Notes: generated by a model not told the origin, from the letters alone. Counted from the stretch's first letter, positions 22,361 through 34,493 are shown. The stretch is 64,000 nt of DNA from Oidiodendron maius Zn (GCA_000827325.1 KN832878.1:1550001-1614000), one strand, 5' to 3'. Translations and numbers: made by a program.

Positions 22361-22819
22361 TTACAGGGAGCGGTTCCGCTTAAACGAGTCCATTTCTGGT
22401 GAGTTCAAAGGTGATGAGAGGAAGACTGTATTTACCGATGAGAGAGTAGTACCTATGTCCTCTCGGCTAGGTGCGTCGGAAAGAGGTGTGCTAGTGTTAC
22501 CCTGCTCTGTAGGGCTCCCCAAAGGGCTAGGTGACCCTTCGGTAACGGACTGAAGATCAGATTGAATATCCTCGGCCATATAATATGACGACTCATCGGT
22601 AAGCTTAAATAGCTTATCCAGACATTGGGTTGCATGTTCTCCAGATGCTATCTTACTCTCAGTTAGCATCTCAAGAACCAGCTTCTCTTCTGGCAAACAC
22701 TGAACCGTGATACGATGACATAACTGCCAAAAATGGTGTCGGCGCGAAATGGTGGTCTGTCGTATCGTGTCTGCCGTAATTGTGTCTGCCAAAATCGTAT
22801 CTGCTAAATCCCAATCCAT
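22361..22819 (-). CDS. Hypothetical protein with N-terminal ADTI repeats
   Basis: An open frame of 152 aa on the minus strand; the N-terminus carries near-repeats (ADTILADTITADTI) from a tandem 13-15 bp DNA repeat at 22745-22805. No family is recognised. The middle is moderately charged and the C-terminal half is Ser/Pro-rich. It may be a small lineage-specific gene or just an open frame. Confidence 0.25.
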   Translation of the reverse strand: MDWDLADTILADTITADTIRQTTISRRHHFWQLCHRITVQCLPEEKLVLEMLTESKIASGEHATQCLDKLFKLTDESSYYMAEDIQSDLQSVTEGSPSPLGSPTEQGNTSTPLSDAPSREDIGTTLSSVNTVFLSSPLNSPEMDSFKRNRSL

Positions 22820-23787
22820 ACCTGCCCATGTCTAAGGTTATTGAGCTCCGCGACAGCTCTGTGAACCGCGGCTAATTATTCGCCTTCTTCAGCCTTCTAT
22901 TGTCCCAGATAAAAATAGCTTCACTTATTCACCCACGTGACCGTATTGGCACCCGCAGGGTGGAAGTCGTACTTCGTATAGCTATTCCCTAAAGATATTG
23001 TCAGCCTGACGCCCGATAGATATAAATAGAACAGCAAGAGTGGGGATTAGGCAGATGTCGAAATCTGAGAGCCTTACGGAGGTCCTCGCAAAAAGTAATA
23101 GCACACGGCAGAATTGACAAGGGTCAAGCCGCTCTCTGACAGAGCCACGGAATAGGGCATAGGGACAGGCAGCTGTAGGGTTGTTACAGGCTTCATATGG
23201 TACAAAATTAGGGGGTACAAGCCTGAAAGTCACTAACTCTACAGTGTCTCTAGTTACTGGGTGGCTAATAGGCGATACTAGTGCAGAATTCAGTTGTGCC
23301 ATTACTTTTTGGCCGGGACCTCTGTACCCTCTACACCAAATCAAATTTCCATCTTAGTAATCAGAGCCTCTCTGTTATTCGGCAGAAAAGACGAGAAGCG
23401 ATAGGCTAGTCCGAAAAGTAATGTCGCGTCAGACCTAGTATACAAGGGAGTCCCGATGCTGACGTACAGTTCCTTTATAGGAAAATGGTATATTTTACAG
23501 AGCCCGTACCACGACTTGTAAGAAGTGTATGCCTATAAGTGGTTATTCCTTTACCGGCATACAAACATTCCATAAGCTCGGTTATCGTCTTTTCTGACCA
23601 ACAAATGCTTACCTTGATGGTTTCTTTAAATCAACTAACCTCTCACGAACTTCGTCCACGTGTTACGTATTCCTTAATATCGCTGCTATGTCGTCTATTA
23701 GCTCGACAAAGAAGAAGGTATTTGCAAAGCCAAGATCGGTTTCGGGCTGCTTAACCTGCAAGTAAGTCGTGGACTGAGTTCAAAGGT
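22820..23787. other. Intergenic region with a MITE
   Basis: No gene supported. It contains a 246-bp terminal-inverted-repeat element at 23078-23325 and leads into the damaged regulator at 23788. Confidence 0.4.
23078..23325. mobile_element. MITE with GAGGTC...AAAAAGTAATRGCAC terminal inverted repeats
   Basis: The left end AGGTCCTCGCAAAAAGTAAT plus AGCAC and the reverse complement of the right end AGGTCCCGGCCAAAAAGTAA plus TGGCAC pair over about 28 bp. Length is about 246 bp. A related single end occurs at 27361. Non-coding, so non-autonomous. Confidence 0.6.
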
Positions 23788-25236
23788 GTGCCCGGCTCCC
23801 GAGACCTGACTGGTGATAGGCACCGACGAGTGAAATGTGATGAGTCGAAACCGAACTGTCTCCGATACATCAAGTTTAAAATTGATTGTGGCGGGTATGA
23901 CACCACTAATCGAACAAAAGCTGAGCGGAAGGCTGCGAAGGGGCCTCCTCGACCTATCCCCATTCTACCATCTAATGCCCGCAGTGGCCAAGCTTTGTTC
24001 CTTCAGCCACCAGGGGGAATCTTATTCCAGTCTAATTTAGAAGCACGTTACTTTGTGCATTTCTGCAAGCACGTTGTTCCTGAGCTGACTGGCCCCTTCA
24101 GCTCATCCCTATAGAGCCAGATAATGCTACAAGCTTGTCACTCAGAATCTTGTATTCTCGAAGCTGTAGTAGCGCTAGCAGCTCTAAGAATGTCGTTGTC
24201 TACCATTCAGAAGTCAACGACATCTCTAGGATCAAAGGAAATTTTAGCACGGCATTATCATTTTGCATTACAGCAGTACAGCAAAGCGATTCGGAATATA
24301 AGAAGAGCTTTAGCGTCATCCAATACAAGAAACAACAATAGAAAGGCACTAATATGTTGTTTATTAATTTTCTGTTTTGAGGCGTTTCAAGGAAATCATA
24401 GTATAGCAACGTTACATACAAAGAGCGGATGCCGGCTACTTCGAAATTGGTTGACTGTAAATTCCTCTACCTCATCTCATGCAGAAGGCATATCGTTTAC
24501 GGGGCACATAGCAATCAAGGACGACCTAGTTCGGGCTTTTAATCGCCTCGAACTTCAAATCATGACATACACAGACTCTAGTCCACTCAAAGATCACAAA
24601 TTCGCTAGTAAACATGGTAGCAGCATAGTGGCGGACATGCCAGAAATATTTTCCGACTTTGACGAAGCAAATAGATATTGGGATCTTGTGATGTGGCGTA
24701 ACCATCATTTCATCCATTCTGCTATCGCTACAGCCAATGGTAATGCTGACATCCATTCATCTACAAGTGCTTCCTCGAAAATTGATCTTCGCGCTGGCAT
24801 CGGTTCCCTTATTCGCAGCTTCTACAATTCTGACCGCTTCCCGATCCTGCAAACAGAGCACTCTCTATACTCCAACGAAATCTCCCGTTGGCAATCGGCT
24901 TTCAAGCCGTTTCTGTCTCCAACTAATGGCCGTATACATGGTGGAGCAGCTATTCTCCAAATGCACTCTATATCAACTCAAATAACCCTTGACTTATTAG
25001 TTGCTGGTGAAGATACATTAAATAGGCACACCGATAAGTTCCAAAACATATTATATTTGGCAAGATCGGGCATTATAGGTCCTGGACAGGAGTCGTTCAA
25101 TATGGATTTAGGCATTATACCATCGTTATATGTTATACTCGGAAACTGCCATGATCTAGTGCTTCAGCGTGAGGTACGTCACATCTTGGCATCAACAACA
25201 AGACGAGAAGGCCTCTGGAATAGCCTGCATGTTTAA
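23788..25236 (+). pseudogene. Zn2Cys6/DUF3468-type fungal regulator, damaged
   Basis: The N-terminal zinc cluster is recognisable (RRVKCDESKPNC, then RYIKFKIDCGGY), but the first CxxC pair is missing before RHRRVKC. A conserved cysteine of the RCIKFK-type position is Tyr. After PFSSSL, an in-frame TAG at about 24113-24115 interrupts the protein exactly where relatives have a Trp (WSQIMLQACHSE), so a TGG-to-TAG change fits. The rest (24116-25236) is one open frame with the family's ILEAVVALAAL, AIRNIRRAL and a C-terminal GLWNSLHV. The damage is of the G-to-A type expected from RIP. Non-functional as a DNA-binding protein in this form. Confidence 0.65.
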
Positions 25237-25344
25237 ATCAAGGCAATTTCTTTATATTAAAACACTGTAATCTCCTAGGGCCATATTTTATAGACGAATA
25301 AATAAGTAATGCAATATGTCTGCCCACTTGCAAGAAATAACGCT

Positions 25345-25560
25345 TTGTAGCTAGCATCTAGACTCCTCGGGTGCTGTGAGAAATTGGTCGATTGAGATAC
25401 CACAGGGCATCTATCCCTCCCACGAGGCTTGGAATGTGACAGGATTAAACTTCTGCAATGTCAGTGTCATTTCCAATCACCCAGGCTGGTATGATTATAT
25501 CAATACCCAACTGTGGGACGCCGGCGCGACAACCCCAGGGTTGGACGAGCTGAACGAGGC
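25345..25560 (+). pseudogene. Fragment of a tannase/feruloyl esterase gene
   Basis: A short frame reads RNWSIEIPQGIYPSHEAWNV, then GLNFCNVSVISNHPGW and INTQLW. This matches the N-terminal part of fungal tannase/feruloyl esterases (pattern like PAGxYP ... GLxFCNVTVxYTHPG ... INVxVWLP). The following WNGRxxGxGGGG-type block and the catalytic part are absent, so only about 60-70 residues remain. It lies just downstream of another decayed gene, supporting a decay zone. Confidence 0.5.
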
Positions 25561-26160
25561 ACAACAAGAACTACACTACCGGGCAAACACACTCGAAAGC
25601 TATATGATATTAGCATGGCACGTTAATCCCTACGTAGCGAGACGCACGCCGTCGCGAGACAAACCATAAGTACTTTGAATTTAAACAGTCTTAACTCCAG
25701 AAACGCATGGAAATTTCTTATAGAAAATACTTCTGTGATATTATATGCCTCTTCTGAATACCTCCCACCTAGGAGCCCGTCGTCGCCGCCCCCCTTATTC
25801 CATATATAATATGACTAGTCGGCTCGCAGCACTGCCAGCGACATTCTTGCTCGTCATAAACTCATAGAACAATCAGAACTGGATTTACTAGTCTCTCTAT
25901 GATGCCGAGAGGTCATTCTTAGCCTTGTGGCAGCCAACGAGCTATATTCCGAGTTGTACTAGCCCTGCTCCTTACTTGGAGACGCCCACTGTACCAGGAA
26001 AACGATGGGCATCCTCACCTTAAGCAACTTGGACTCGGTGCACACAACGATATTTCCTACATAATTGTAGCTACTCTCGAACACCCAAATACGCTTCACA
26101 ATAGGAATCCAGGTTTATAACATCGCGTTCGCGCCTGATTTACGCAAAGATTGCATAATT
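25561..26160. other. Intergenic region
   Basis: No gene recognised. It is where ORF2 of the LINE at 26161-27300 would be expected on the minus strand, but I see no endonuclease or reverse-transcriptase motif. Confidence 0.35.
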
Positions 26161-27300
26161 AATCTATCCGACGCCTTTCTCCGTACGTGGCGTTCCGTAG
26201 CGCATTTTGCACACTTGGTGCAAGCGTGCGCCTTGTGTCCGATTTCTTGACAGTTGTAGCATTGCGTTGGTCCTACGCGATGTTAGCAACGTGGAAGTAC
26301 TATCCTTGCAGTAGTCGTACTGCTTTACTGCCTTTGGTACCCTAAGCCACCATAGATCCATATGTCTTTCTTTGATCCCTTCTGTTGAGCCATACGATCT
26401 TAGCTATGGTCACCTCGTTTTTCTTGCCCAGCACCTCGGCGACCTCGGGCAAGACCTTTCCTTCGTGGTCCAGAATCGCCGTTCGACTCGCATTGTCACC
26501 TTCACCGGGTATAGCTGGTCGCGTAACACTTCTGCGCCGCTTCTTGAACTTTCCGAAGTTCAGCTTCATCTCTTCATGTGACTCTGATGCGTTCGTCATT
26601 TCTAGCATCCTTAATCACTGCTGCGCAGCGCTAGTTCGCTTGTCCATCCGCGGAACGGATTTCTTCCTCGATCGCTTTCCTGATCGATCCTGAGTGCACC
26701 CTGCTTTTGTCTACGTCTCACATCCAGGACGTGTCGATGGTGCCGTATATCGGTCCTCGTTGATGGCGTTATACCCATTGAGGTAAGGCTCTAAACATTG
26801 CTTACTTGACTACTCGGCGGAGTGCGGGGAAATATTAATCGCTGAGGACTTTTGAATGTTAAACCACCGGTTCTGGATGGCGTGCGCCCGTCTCTGCTGT
26901 TCACCTCCATCTGTTTCTGTTCTTCTATAGCACCCAGCAGCGCAGAAATTAGATCGGTCACTGTCTTGTTATTCCCGGTCGTGGTGCTTGTCTTCTCTAT
27001 CGGAGATCGACTTGCACTTGCTGCAATCGTTCGGCAGCCGTCGCAGCAGCTATTCGCGCTCTAGTAGGCACTGCTTGATTCTTTGGTTCTGGCATGTTTG
27101 CGGTTCGAGTGGCTCGTGGTGCGCCTGATGTACTGGACGCGTGTCCGATACATGAATTGTTGTTTCCGTCCCGCTCGCATTGCTTTCGTCGTCATCTCCT
27201 CGTAGCTTGGTCTCGTCTTGCTCCTTGGTCCGATCGCGACGCGATTGACGCGTCGGACCCGCGTCTACTCCAGCCATCTCTACCCCTAGACTTCCCTCTT
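26161..27300 (-). mobile_element. Non-LTR retrotransposon (LINE) ORF1 relic
   Basis: Minus-strand pieces give a gag-like ORF1. One frame (26608-26342) has ITIAKIVWLNRR-like and YGSMV blocks, and further on, at about 26262-26220, a zinc knuckle CYNCQEIGHKAHAC (C-x2-C-x4-H-x4-C) appears in another frame. The N-terminal part near 27050-27277 is a charged low-complexity tract. This order is typical of Tad-clade LINE ORF1 in filamentous fungi. At least one frame change separates the blocks. The ORF2 part was not found. Confidence 0.5.
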
Positions 27301-27360
27301 CCTTTTCGAGGAAGCCAACACTGAATGTCGAGTCGTTCCTAAGCTAATAGCCTCGTCTAC

Positions 27361-27390
27361 AGAGGTCACGGCAAAAAGTAATGGCAGTCC
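27361..27390 (+). repeat. Single transposon end related to the MITE at 23078
   Basis: AGAGGTCACGGCAAAAAGTA followed by ATGGCAG matches the terminal repeat of the 23078-23325 element. No partner end was found nearby. Confidence 0.5.
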
Positions 27391-28773
27391 GACATTGACC
27401 GGGTCTGGTACAGCAACGAGACATAGTGCCTAGCCCGAATGAGTCCCTTTTGTGGTCAGGCGGCGCGCTTCTCGTGGGAGAAACATTGCGTTTAGCAGAT
27501 AATACAGTATGCAATGAATATGAATGCTTAGTGCTACCTACTTCATAGATTTATAACAGCAGGTATACTTAAGCCACGCTCTTCAATTCTCATCCTTGCC
27601 CCGGAAACGACGCCATACTTTACTTAATTTGTTCACTTTATCCATGATGCTGCAAGGTCAGTAAACATAATAGGAATTGTGCAAGAAGAGACTAGCTCAC
27701 CTAAGCCAGACCTCTATCGCTAGTGGAGATGCCATTAAGTCCCGATGGCTGATAAGATACCGGCGTTGAATTTATCACAAGCTGATTAAATACCCCAAGC
27801 TAAGGATCTATAATGTTGGTAGAATGTAATTGTGGAGAACCAAACTCTAAATAGGCCTTTTGTGCAATTAGGTTTCGTAGAAGGAGCAAGGAATTGAACA
27901 AGAGAATCAAATAACTATGGCAGGTGGAAATTTATATAAGAATCCGTTGTGGCTATGCTACGCTCCTGCCTAGGCTCCAGGTGTCGATGTAGGGGGTATC
28001 CCCTCCTCCGTCGTCGCTTGCCACAGCGCTAAGGATGCCCCCTGCTTCCTATACACTAATTCGCCCCCTTTTATTTTACTACTTAGACCCAGAACTAAGC
28101 TATTTAAAGATTGGTGCCTTCGCTAATGACGGACAAAGTGCTGCTGGATGCTGGGCCAAATCAATTGTCCCTGGTAAATAGCCCTTAAATTGTTAAAATA
28201 TAAAAAGAAATTAGTTAATAGTTAAGAGTAGTTACTACACGCTCTGTAAAACTTTCAAATTTGAGGACATCGTTGAGGCTCCATATTTCTTAATTTTAAT
28301 GGGTTACCATTTAACGGCTCTGGGAACGTTCGCCACCGATCAGGTTATAAAGGGGCCTCTCTCTGGTGGCAGGTATTCCTCAAGGCCGAGAGAGCCCGCT
28401 GCCGCAGGACATGGGCGAGGGTCAAAGGAATGTGCGGCTCCTGGAGCGGGGCTTTGGTAGCTTCAGGGCTGTTTCGCCTGGAGGAGACGGGACCCATCGA
28501 TCCCACGACAGCCCCGAGCCAATCTAGGACGGATGACGGCCCGTAACGCTGTGAAACCTCTGTCTATCGGGTCCACTTCAATTCCTTTTCATTCACTGCT
28601 ACTATGGTTATCTCTTTGCTGCTTTGGAGGTCCACGACTGCGCGACGGGTGTATCACTTCCGTCCGTTTGTCTCACCAGGCTCGGATCGGCACTTGAGCG
28701 GTGAGGATGGACATCCTGAGAATCGAGCTCCGTCTTCCCCATTCCAAACCACCCTCGAATAACCACCCGTACC
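27391..28773. other. Intergenic region, promoter of the RBR gene at its 3' side
   Basis: AT-rich from 27.5 to 28.3 kb, then a GC-richer 450 bp leading to the ATG at 28774. No gene or RNA recognised. Confidence 0.4.
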
Positions 28774-30143
28774 ATGGTGAATATGTACGGCGACATGGAT
28801 GAAGACAGCGCGGCTTTGATAATCCAGCTGCAGATCAAAGACAGCCAGCTCCTCTTCGAAAGATGCGAGGGCAAAGGGAAAGGTCGTGAGGGAGAACTAT
28901 CAGACTGGCATCTGGCAATAAGCCTCTATCAGAAAGACTTGGAGCGCGATGCTTCTATAGTTGCCGACCGGATGATGACAAGAAGCATCGCTAGAGCTTG
29001 CCAATCGGATGGAAACTTCCTTACAACTGTGCTATCCCAAGAGCAAACCGCAACAAGCGACAGAGAAATTGCGTGTAGACTTGGTGACGTCCACGATCAA
29101 GACCACACGCCGCCATGGACGATCACTTCAGTGGAGATGGATGAAGAATTGCTTGCCAAGCTTTCAGCCCTATACGTAGAGAGCCCTGCGGGGGATTTTA
29201 GCTTCGAAGCAGCCTCTCTCAGCAACCACGGCGAAGCAGAGTCATCGGGTTGGGCGGCGACGAGACCCACAGCGACGTACCGCCGTTGTACAGCTTGCCA
29301 GGAGCACGTTCGATTCTTTGACACGGCTCGAGTTCCTTGTGATCACGAATACTGCCGAGACTGTCTGCAGGATCTATTTCGGGCTTCTATGTCTGATGAC
29401 TCGTTGTTCCCTCCCCGGTGCTGCCGTCAGCTTATCACCACCAGTGGCGTACGGATTTTCCTGACCACAGATCTAATAAAACAGTACGAGCAAAGGAAGG
29501 TCGAGCTCGAAACACCAGATCGCACGTACTGCTCCAACCCTCTTTGTTCTTCCTTCATTCACCCGAAGGACATCACGAACGAGCAAGCCTCCTGCCCAGA
29601 CTGCGGCGCCATAACCTGCACGGTGTGCAAGGCCCCTGGCCATGGAGGCGACTGCCCTGCCGATACAGCACTGCAGCAAGTGCTCCAAACGGCTGATGAG
29701 AATGGGTGGCAGCGCTGCTACTCATGCCGTAGATTGGTAGAGCTCGATATTGGGTGTAATCATATCACGTTCGTTCCCCTCATTGTCTCTGCAGTCATAC
29801 TAATTCATTCAGCTGCCGCTGCGGAGCGCAATTCTGTTACATTTGCGCAGAGCGCTGGAAGACGTGCGTCTGTCCACAATGGAATGAAGAGCGTCTATTG
29901 AGGCGCGCGAACCAAGTTGTAGCGCGTCGTCCGGTGGGTGGTGGGCCTTTGGAAGTGAGGGCCCGGGTGGCAGCGGCCGCAGAGCACCTAAGGGATCGGC
30001 ATCATTGTGAGCATGAGAGTTGGGACTACGTCAGAGGAGAGCACCGATGCGAGGAGTGTTATCATACATTACCGTCATACATTTTCGAGTGTAGACAGTG
30101 TCACATCCAGGCATGTAACAGGTGTACGAAGAACAGGCTCTGA
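28774..30143 (+). CDS. RBR-type (RING-IBR-RING) E3 ubiquitin ligase
   Basis: Two exons, 28774-29768 and 29813-30143, with a very short 44-nt intron give 441 aa. Splicing is required: it joins NHIT to CRCGAQFCYICAERW, restoring the RING2 motif. RING1 is around residue 170 (CTACQEHVRFFDT, CDHEYCRDCL). The IBR lies around 250-300 (YCSNPLCSSF, CPDCGAITCTVC). RING2 follows at about 312-350 (GWQRCYSCRRLVE, GCNHITCRCG, FCYIC, CVCPQW). The C-terminal segment has more Cys/His pairs (HCEHESW, HRCEECY, CRQCHIQACNRC), reminiscent of a further zinc-binding region. RBR ligases take ubiquitin onto a RING2 cysteine before passing it to substrate. This family is expanded in ascomycetes. Intact. Confidence 0.85.
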
Positions 30144-31731
30144 GAGCAGGCTTTACAACCAGCCATTGCGCGGACATGGAGAAAGTCGAAACTATCTTTT
30201 TTGTAGAGTCTGGTGATGTTCCCGATTAATTGAAGGCCGAGAGGGAGGACAAAAATTTTGAAAAATGTGGGATTCGCGTTGACCTTGTATTCTTGTAGCC
30301 TTTGATAAGGCCGAAATAAAACTACTAGACCAAGTGGCGACTGCAATATCGTAAGCGAAATCTATGAACCCAACACCCAAGAACCGAAATATATTCTGGC
30401 AGAATCTATTAATGGAACTGGCCAATGGCAACGCTGCTTCAATCAAGGGTTAGACTTGTGGGTGTAGTACTGATCGACGCTTTTTTGAGAATCTTAGAAC
30501 TTGAGTTCTAGAAAATAGAATCTAGATGTCAAACGGGCCAATAGTAATGCTGCTTCAAGCAAAAGAGTTCAATTGCAGGGTATGAGCAGCAAAATGCCCC
30601 ATCCATAGCGGTCGACTACTTTGGCCCAACATCTAGACTCCTATAGGCCGTCTCTCAAGTCCAGCATTCAGAACGTTACACTTCTTCTTTCTTTAATGAT
30701 TGAAGATCAGTCTCTTTGGAACGCGTGGTGCTGTGTCTCAGAAGTTATATTCTGTCCCAATTACTTTTACTTTGAACGATTCGGCCGATTTCGAAGGTTT
30801 CGTGTGAGTTGCAGGCTGGCACCCATGTATACTAGATACCATTATCACGGGTAATTCATAACACGTGACATGTAGGCTTAGGTAGTCGGTACTTCTGCGA
30901 GCCCGCGTAAACCTTGACATTACGTGAATATCGTTGCTGGTGCCTCAGACGCTACGGCTACAGTCAATTTATGCTGACAGTTATCGTACGAGAACTGCCA
31001 GATTGTAACCATACCTTTGAGATGACTGCTGGAACTAGCACACCCCCATACCGTTGAATATATAAAGATCCTCCTACATCAGCTTCCATTGGCCACCAAG
31101 CCACCATGTTAACTGCCACGCACCGACGTATTAGCCAGAGCGTTGAGGCAGTTACGGGCTGCAGGGATTGCAGATAATGGGCGATTTCGACTTTCCACCG
31201 TCTATTTTGACGTTAATGATGAACAAAAGGCCTGCCTGCCTGAGGATGGCAAAAATAGATCACGCTGATTCTGACTTCGGTACATAGTGTCACATCCGTT
31301 GTCCTTCCTGTCAGCGCAGTCACAGCATCGCTTCAACACGACTGCAGACACAAGTGTCGACCAACAGTTGACCCCCCTTCACTTGTGCCAGCGATTCCTC
31401 GATTTGACGTGGCGTCTTCAGTGACCATCCTTGACTGTGCCTGTACACTCTCGCTGTCTTGGGTATCAAATTCGTTCTCCGGCCCACTCCCGAGGCCTCG
31501 TCCTTTACCCTGCTTCCCAAATCGATTTCTGGTTCTTTGAAATTTCCGGTCAAGTCTAGGTTCCATCTGTGGAAGGAAAAGCGACGCAGATTTTGCAGCG
31601 ACTCGGCTTATTAGATAAGGCGGTAGAGCGGTAGCCTAAAATATGACGCTAGCCCAAGGCTCGTTAAATAACTTTCTCCTCCTGGTATCCGCTTCTTCCC
31701 ATTATCATTCACCATCAGCCCATTATCAGTC
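30144..31731. other. Intergenic region with a short duplication
   Basis: No gene supported. A segment near 30405-30450 (GGCCAATGGCAACGCTGCTT) recurs near 30535-30580 (GGCCAATAGTAATGCTGCTT), a local duplication of about 60 bp. Small charged frames at 31320-31566 have no family signature. Confidence 0.4.
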
Positions 31732-33282
31732 ATGGCCGCTAAACTGTCTAAGTCACGACGTTTGATGATTATCATCGGTATATCTTTCTCATTCTTCGTT
31801 GCTGAGATCTCGGGTGAGCTGCTCCCCGAACGGATCACCATTGGCCTGGTTAGCTGATTGTCACGATCTCCAGTCGGATTTTACACCCACTCACTTGCCC
31901 TGATCGCTGATGCATTCCATTATGTATATTCCGACCTCCGAGATAACTTCCTCATACACGGAGAACTAACTTTCCGACCAGATGAATGACCTGGTGGGGT
32001 TCATCGTAGCTCTCGCCGCACTCAGAGTAAGTTGCCATCAGATCTTGCCCATCTGGCTGGCTAGCTAACCTGCTTGACTCAGATTTCACAACGCGATAAT
32101 ACACCTGACGCATTGTCTTTCGGCTGGCAAAGGGCACAGCTTCTTGGAGCTTTCTTCAATGGTGTTTTCCTCCTGGCACTCGGTGTCAGCATTTTTCTAC
32201 AATCCATCGAACGATTTGTATCCCTGCAGAGTATGCCCGGTCTCTCTCTACTAAAGCACACTCCTAACTCGACCTGCAGAAGTCGACAATCCAATGCTAA
32301 TCTTAATCATGGGTTGTGTGGGTCTTACCTTGAACATCATCAGCGTTACATTCCTGCACGGTATGCGGTCCATGTGCCGTCTCCTAGTGGGTATTTGCTG
32401 ACAGAAGTCTTAGAGCACGACCACGATCACAGCAGCCCCAGCGAGTACCCGGCGGGTGCCGCAACAGAAAATATCATTGATCTTTCTGCTATAGCGCAAG
32501 ACGTGAGTACTACGCTCCTGCCGCACAGGTAGGATAGTGCTAATGCTCATCAGACAACGCACCCCCACCAAGATCATCGTCATACAGTTTCCGAATCCCG
32601 CGGGAAAGACCATGACCTTGGTCTGATGGGCGTTCTGATACATTTGGTTGGGGATGCTCTCAATAATGTCGGCGTCATTATCGCAGCTGCAGTGATATGG
32701 AAAGCTAAATACGAGGGGAGGTTCTACGCTGATCCGGGGGTCAGCATGGGCATAGCAATAATGATCCTGCTCTCAGCACTGCCGCTTGGTAAGATATGCC
32801 TCTTGATGCCATGCTTGCATCGTGCTCACAGTGTTGCCTCTAGTCAAAAATAGTGGTACGATCCTGCTGGAGAGTGTGCCCCTTGGCGTGAACCTTGCGG
32901 ACGTGAAACACGACCTCGAAAAGGTAGTTCGCGACTGTAGTACCCCGAGTCAAATCAGTCTACTAATATCATATAGATCGAAGGTGTAGAATCAATACAT
33001 GAGCTACACGCGTGGCGTCTGAGCCAGAATAAGGCTTTGGCATCCGCACATGTCCTCACGTCTGAAGACTCGGTCACGAGTTTTATGAACTCAGCACGAC
33101 TCATCAAGGAATGCCTCCATGCATATGGGATTCACTCTACCACGCTGCAGCCCGAGTTCGCTAGCTCGGCCGACGCTGCTGGTGGCAGTAGAGAATCACC
33201 AAATCTGCGTCAGCGGCTCACAAAGGCCAACTGCCAAATGACCTGCGGTATTCTATGCGAAGACCTGACTTGCTGTGGCTGA
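31732..33282 (+). CDS. Cation diffusion facilitator (Zrc1/Cot1-like zinc transporter), 9 exons
   Basis: Exons are 31732-31813, 31874-31923, 31982-32026, 32083-32230, 32280-32360, 32405-32502, 32554-32788, 32844-32923 and 32977-33282, for 374 aa in continuous frame. The CDF hallmark HxxxD metal-site motifs are present in TM2 (HYMND) and TM5 (HLVGD). A histidine-rich loop between TM4 and TM5 (EHDHDHSS, then HPHQDHRH) is the zinc-sensing loop typical of vacuolar Zrc1/Cot1. Other family blocks are SLALIADAFHY, SFGWQRAQLLGAFFNG, LGVNLADVKHDLEKI and HELHAWRLS. It should move zinc or cobalt into the vacuole in exchange for protons. Intact; the many short introns are unusual beside its neighbours. 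Confidence 0.9.
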
Positions 33283-34493
33283 GGAGACTACGCAGTTGCA
33301 ATAAAGCGGCCCGAGTGCCGCTAGAGTGCATTCCTCCAGAGCCGTAGCACGGGTCCAGGGTCGTTGTCGCTCTCGTATTAAACATCAGGAGTAAAGTTGG
33401 CTCGAAAGCTGTGGGCAACCCCTAATAAGGCTCAGGGTATTCCTGGGCCTTTGAACTCGCCAGACGCAACCCCAAGTTCATGTTTACGCGTACATATCCT
33501 CTGGAGTGAAGCATTATACAACAAATATAGAGGTGGAGAGCAGGAAGCAGTCTGATTTCTCGAAGGGTTGCCTGGAATCGCGCGATTATGTAGGATCACT
33601 AGGTGGCTTTCTCCATTGAAGCACGAGATAGGAGTTCCAAAGGTGGCAGCTGAACTACTTGCAGCAGCCCACATGCACACTTACACCACTTGTTTAGCCA
33701 ATAACTTAAGTTGTGACGAGCAGTTACGATAAGTTGAATTCTTACACTCAGGATTTCCCTGCCGTAAATATTCGGTTTTAACCATCCAAAATAATTTCAT
33801 CCATTGACCCATATCTCCCCACCGCAAGACTTCCGAGGAGTATCCCACAAAGAATTGACATGAAATATCCGACATTCTTTGTCATGATAGACAGCATGCT
33901 GTTACGTAGCAGCAAAAATCATACGTTGAAAGAGACAGTGAAAGGGTGCCTACAGCAAGTACACCACACCGACGGTCATAACATCAACTACCGCCCGTGC
34001 ACCGCCAGTAGTAAACCTCCATGGTCTGACTACTTTTACAGGCCAACACACAACTATGACGTTTTCATCCTCAACATTCTCTTTTAAAGGAGACTTGGCA
34101 GATTGCAAGTCGCTATTCGTACCCTTCTCACTTGGTCTCTCGGAGATGATAGTGCAACCACTACGGAGGCCGGCTTCAAGTCCACGTCTCTTAAGTACAG
34201 ACCTGAGGGAAACAAGTGCGCGGAAGATGAAGGCGAGCACGACGAGGAAGATACAAGTACCACTGTAGTTACCCTCCGAGACAGGTATCCATGTCGGGAG
34301 TACAGCGGAGTTCCGAGTCCGGTAGAAAACATTGACATAATAGCGTTGACGACTCTACACCTTACCGTTGATTCAATTATAATGTTGATGTTCATGTTAG
34401 CATTAATATTTATTCGATACTAACTTAGGACACAACACATGACTTTGAAGCATGCCACTAACATTTGACTACCGCAAAGATAATTAGGATAAA
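33283..34493. other. Convergent intergenic region
   Basis: Lies between the 3' ends of the zinc transporter and the NmrA-like gene. Several open frames of 60-106 codons on both strands show no family signature or plausible splicing. Nothing supported. Confidence 0.4.

Noticed and set aside
28320-28600. GC-rich block considered as an rDNA fragment
   Set aside because: No stretch matching conserved 18S, 5.8S or 28S signatures; most likely promoter/leader of the RBR gene.
30192-30446. 84-codon frame on the minus strand
   Set aside because: No family signature; part of the frame is explained by the local duplication at 30405-30580.
34084-34423. Overlapping frames of about 100 codons on both strands
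   Set aside because: Neither has a recognisable domain, start context or splicing; probably chance in DNA with few TA-rich codons.
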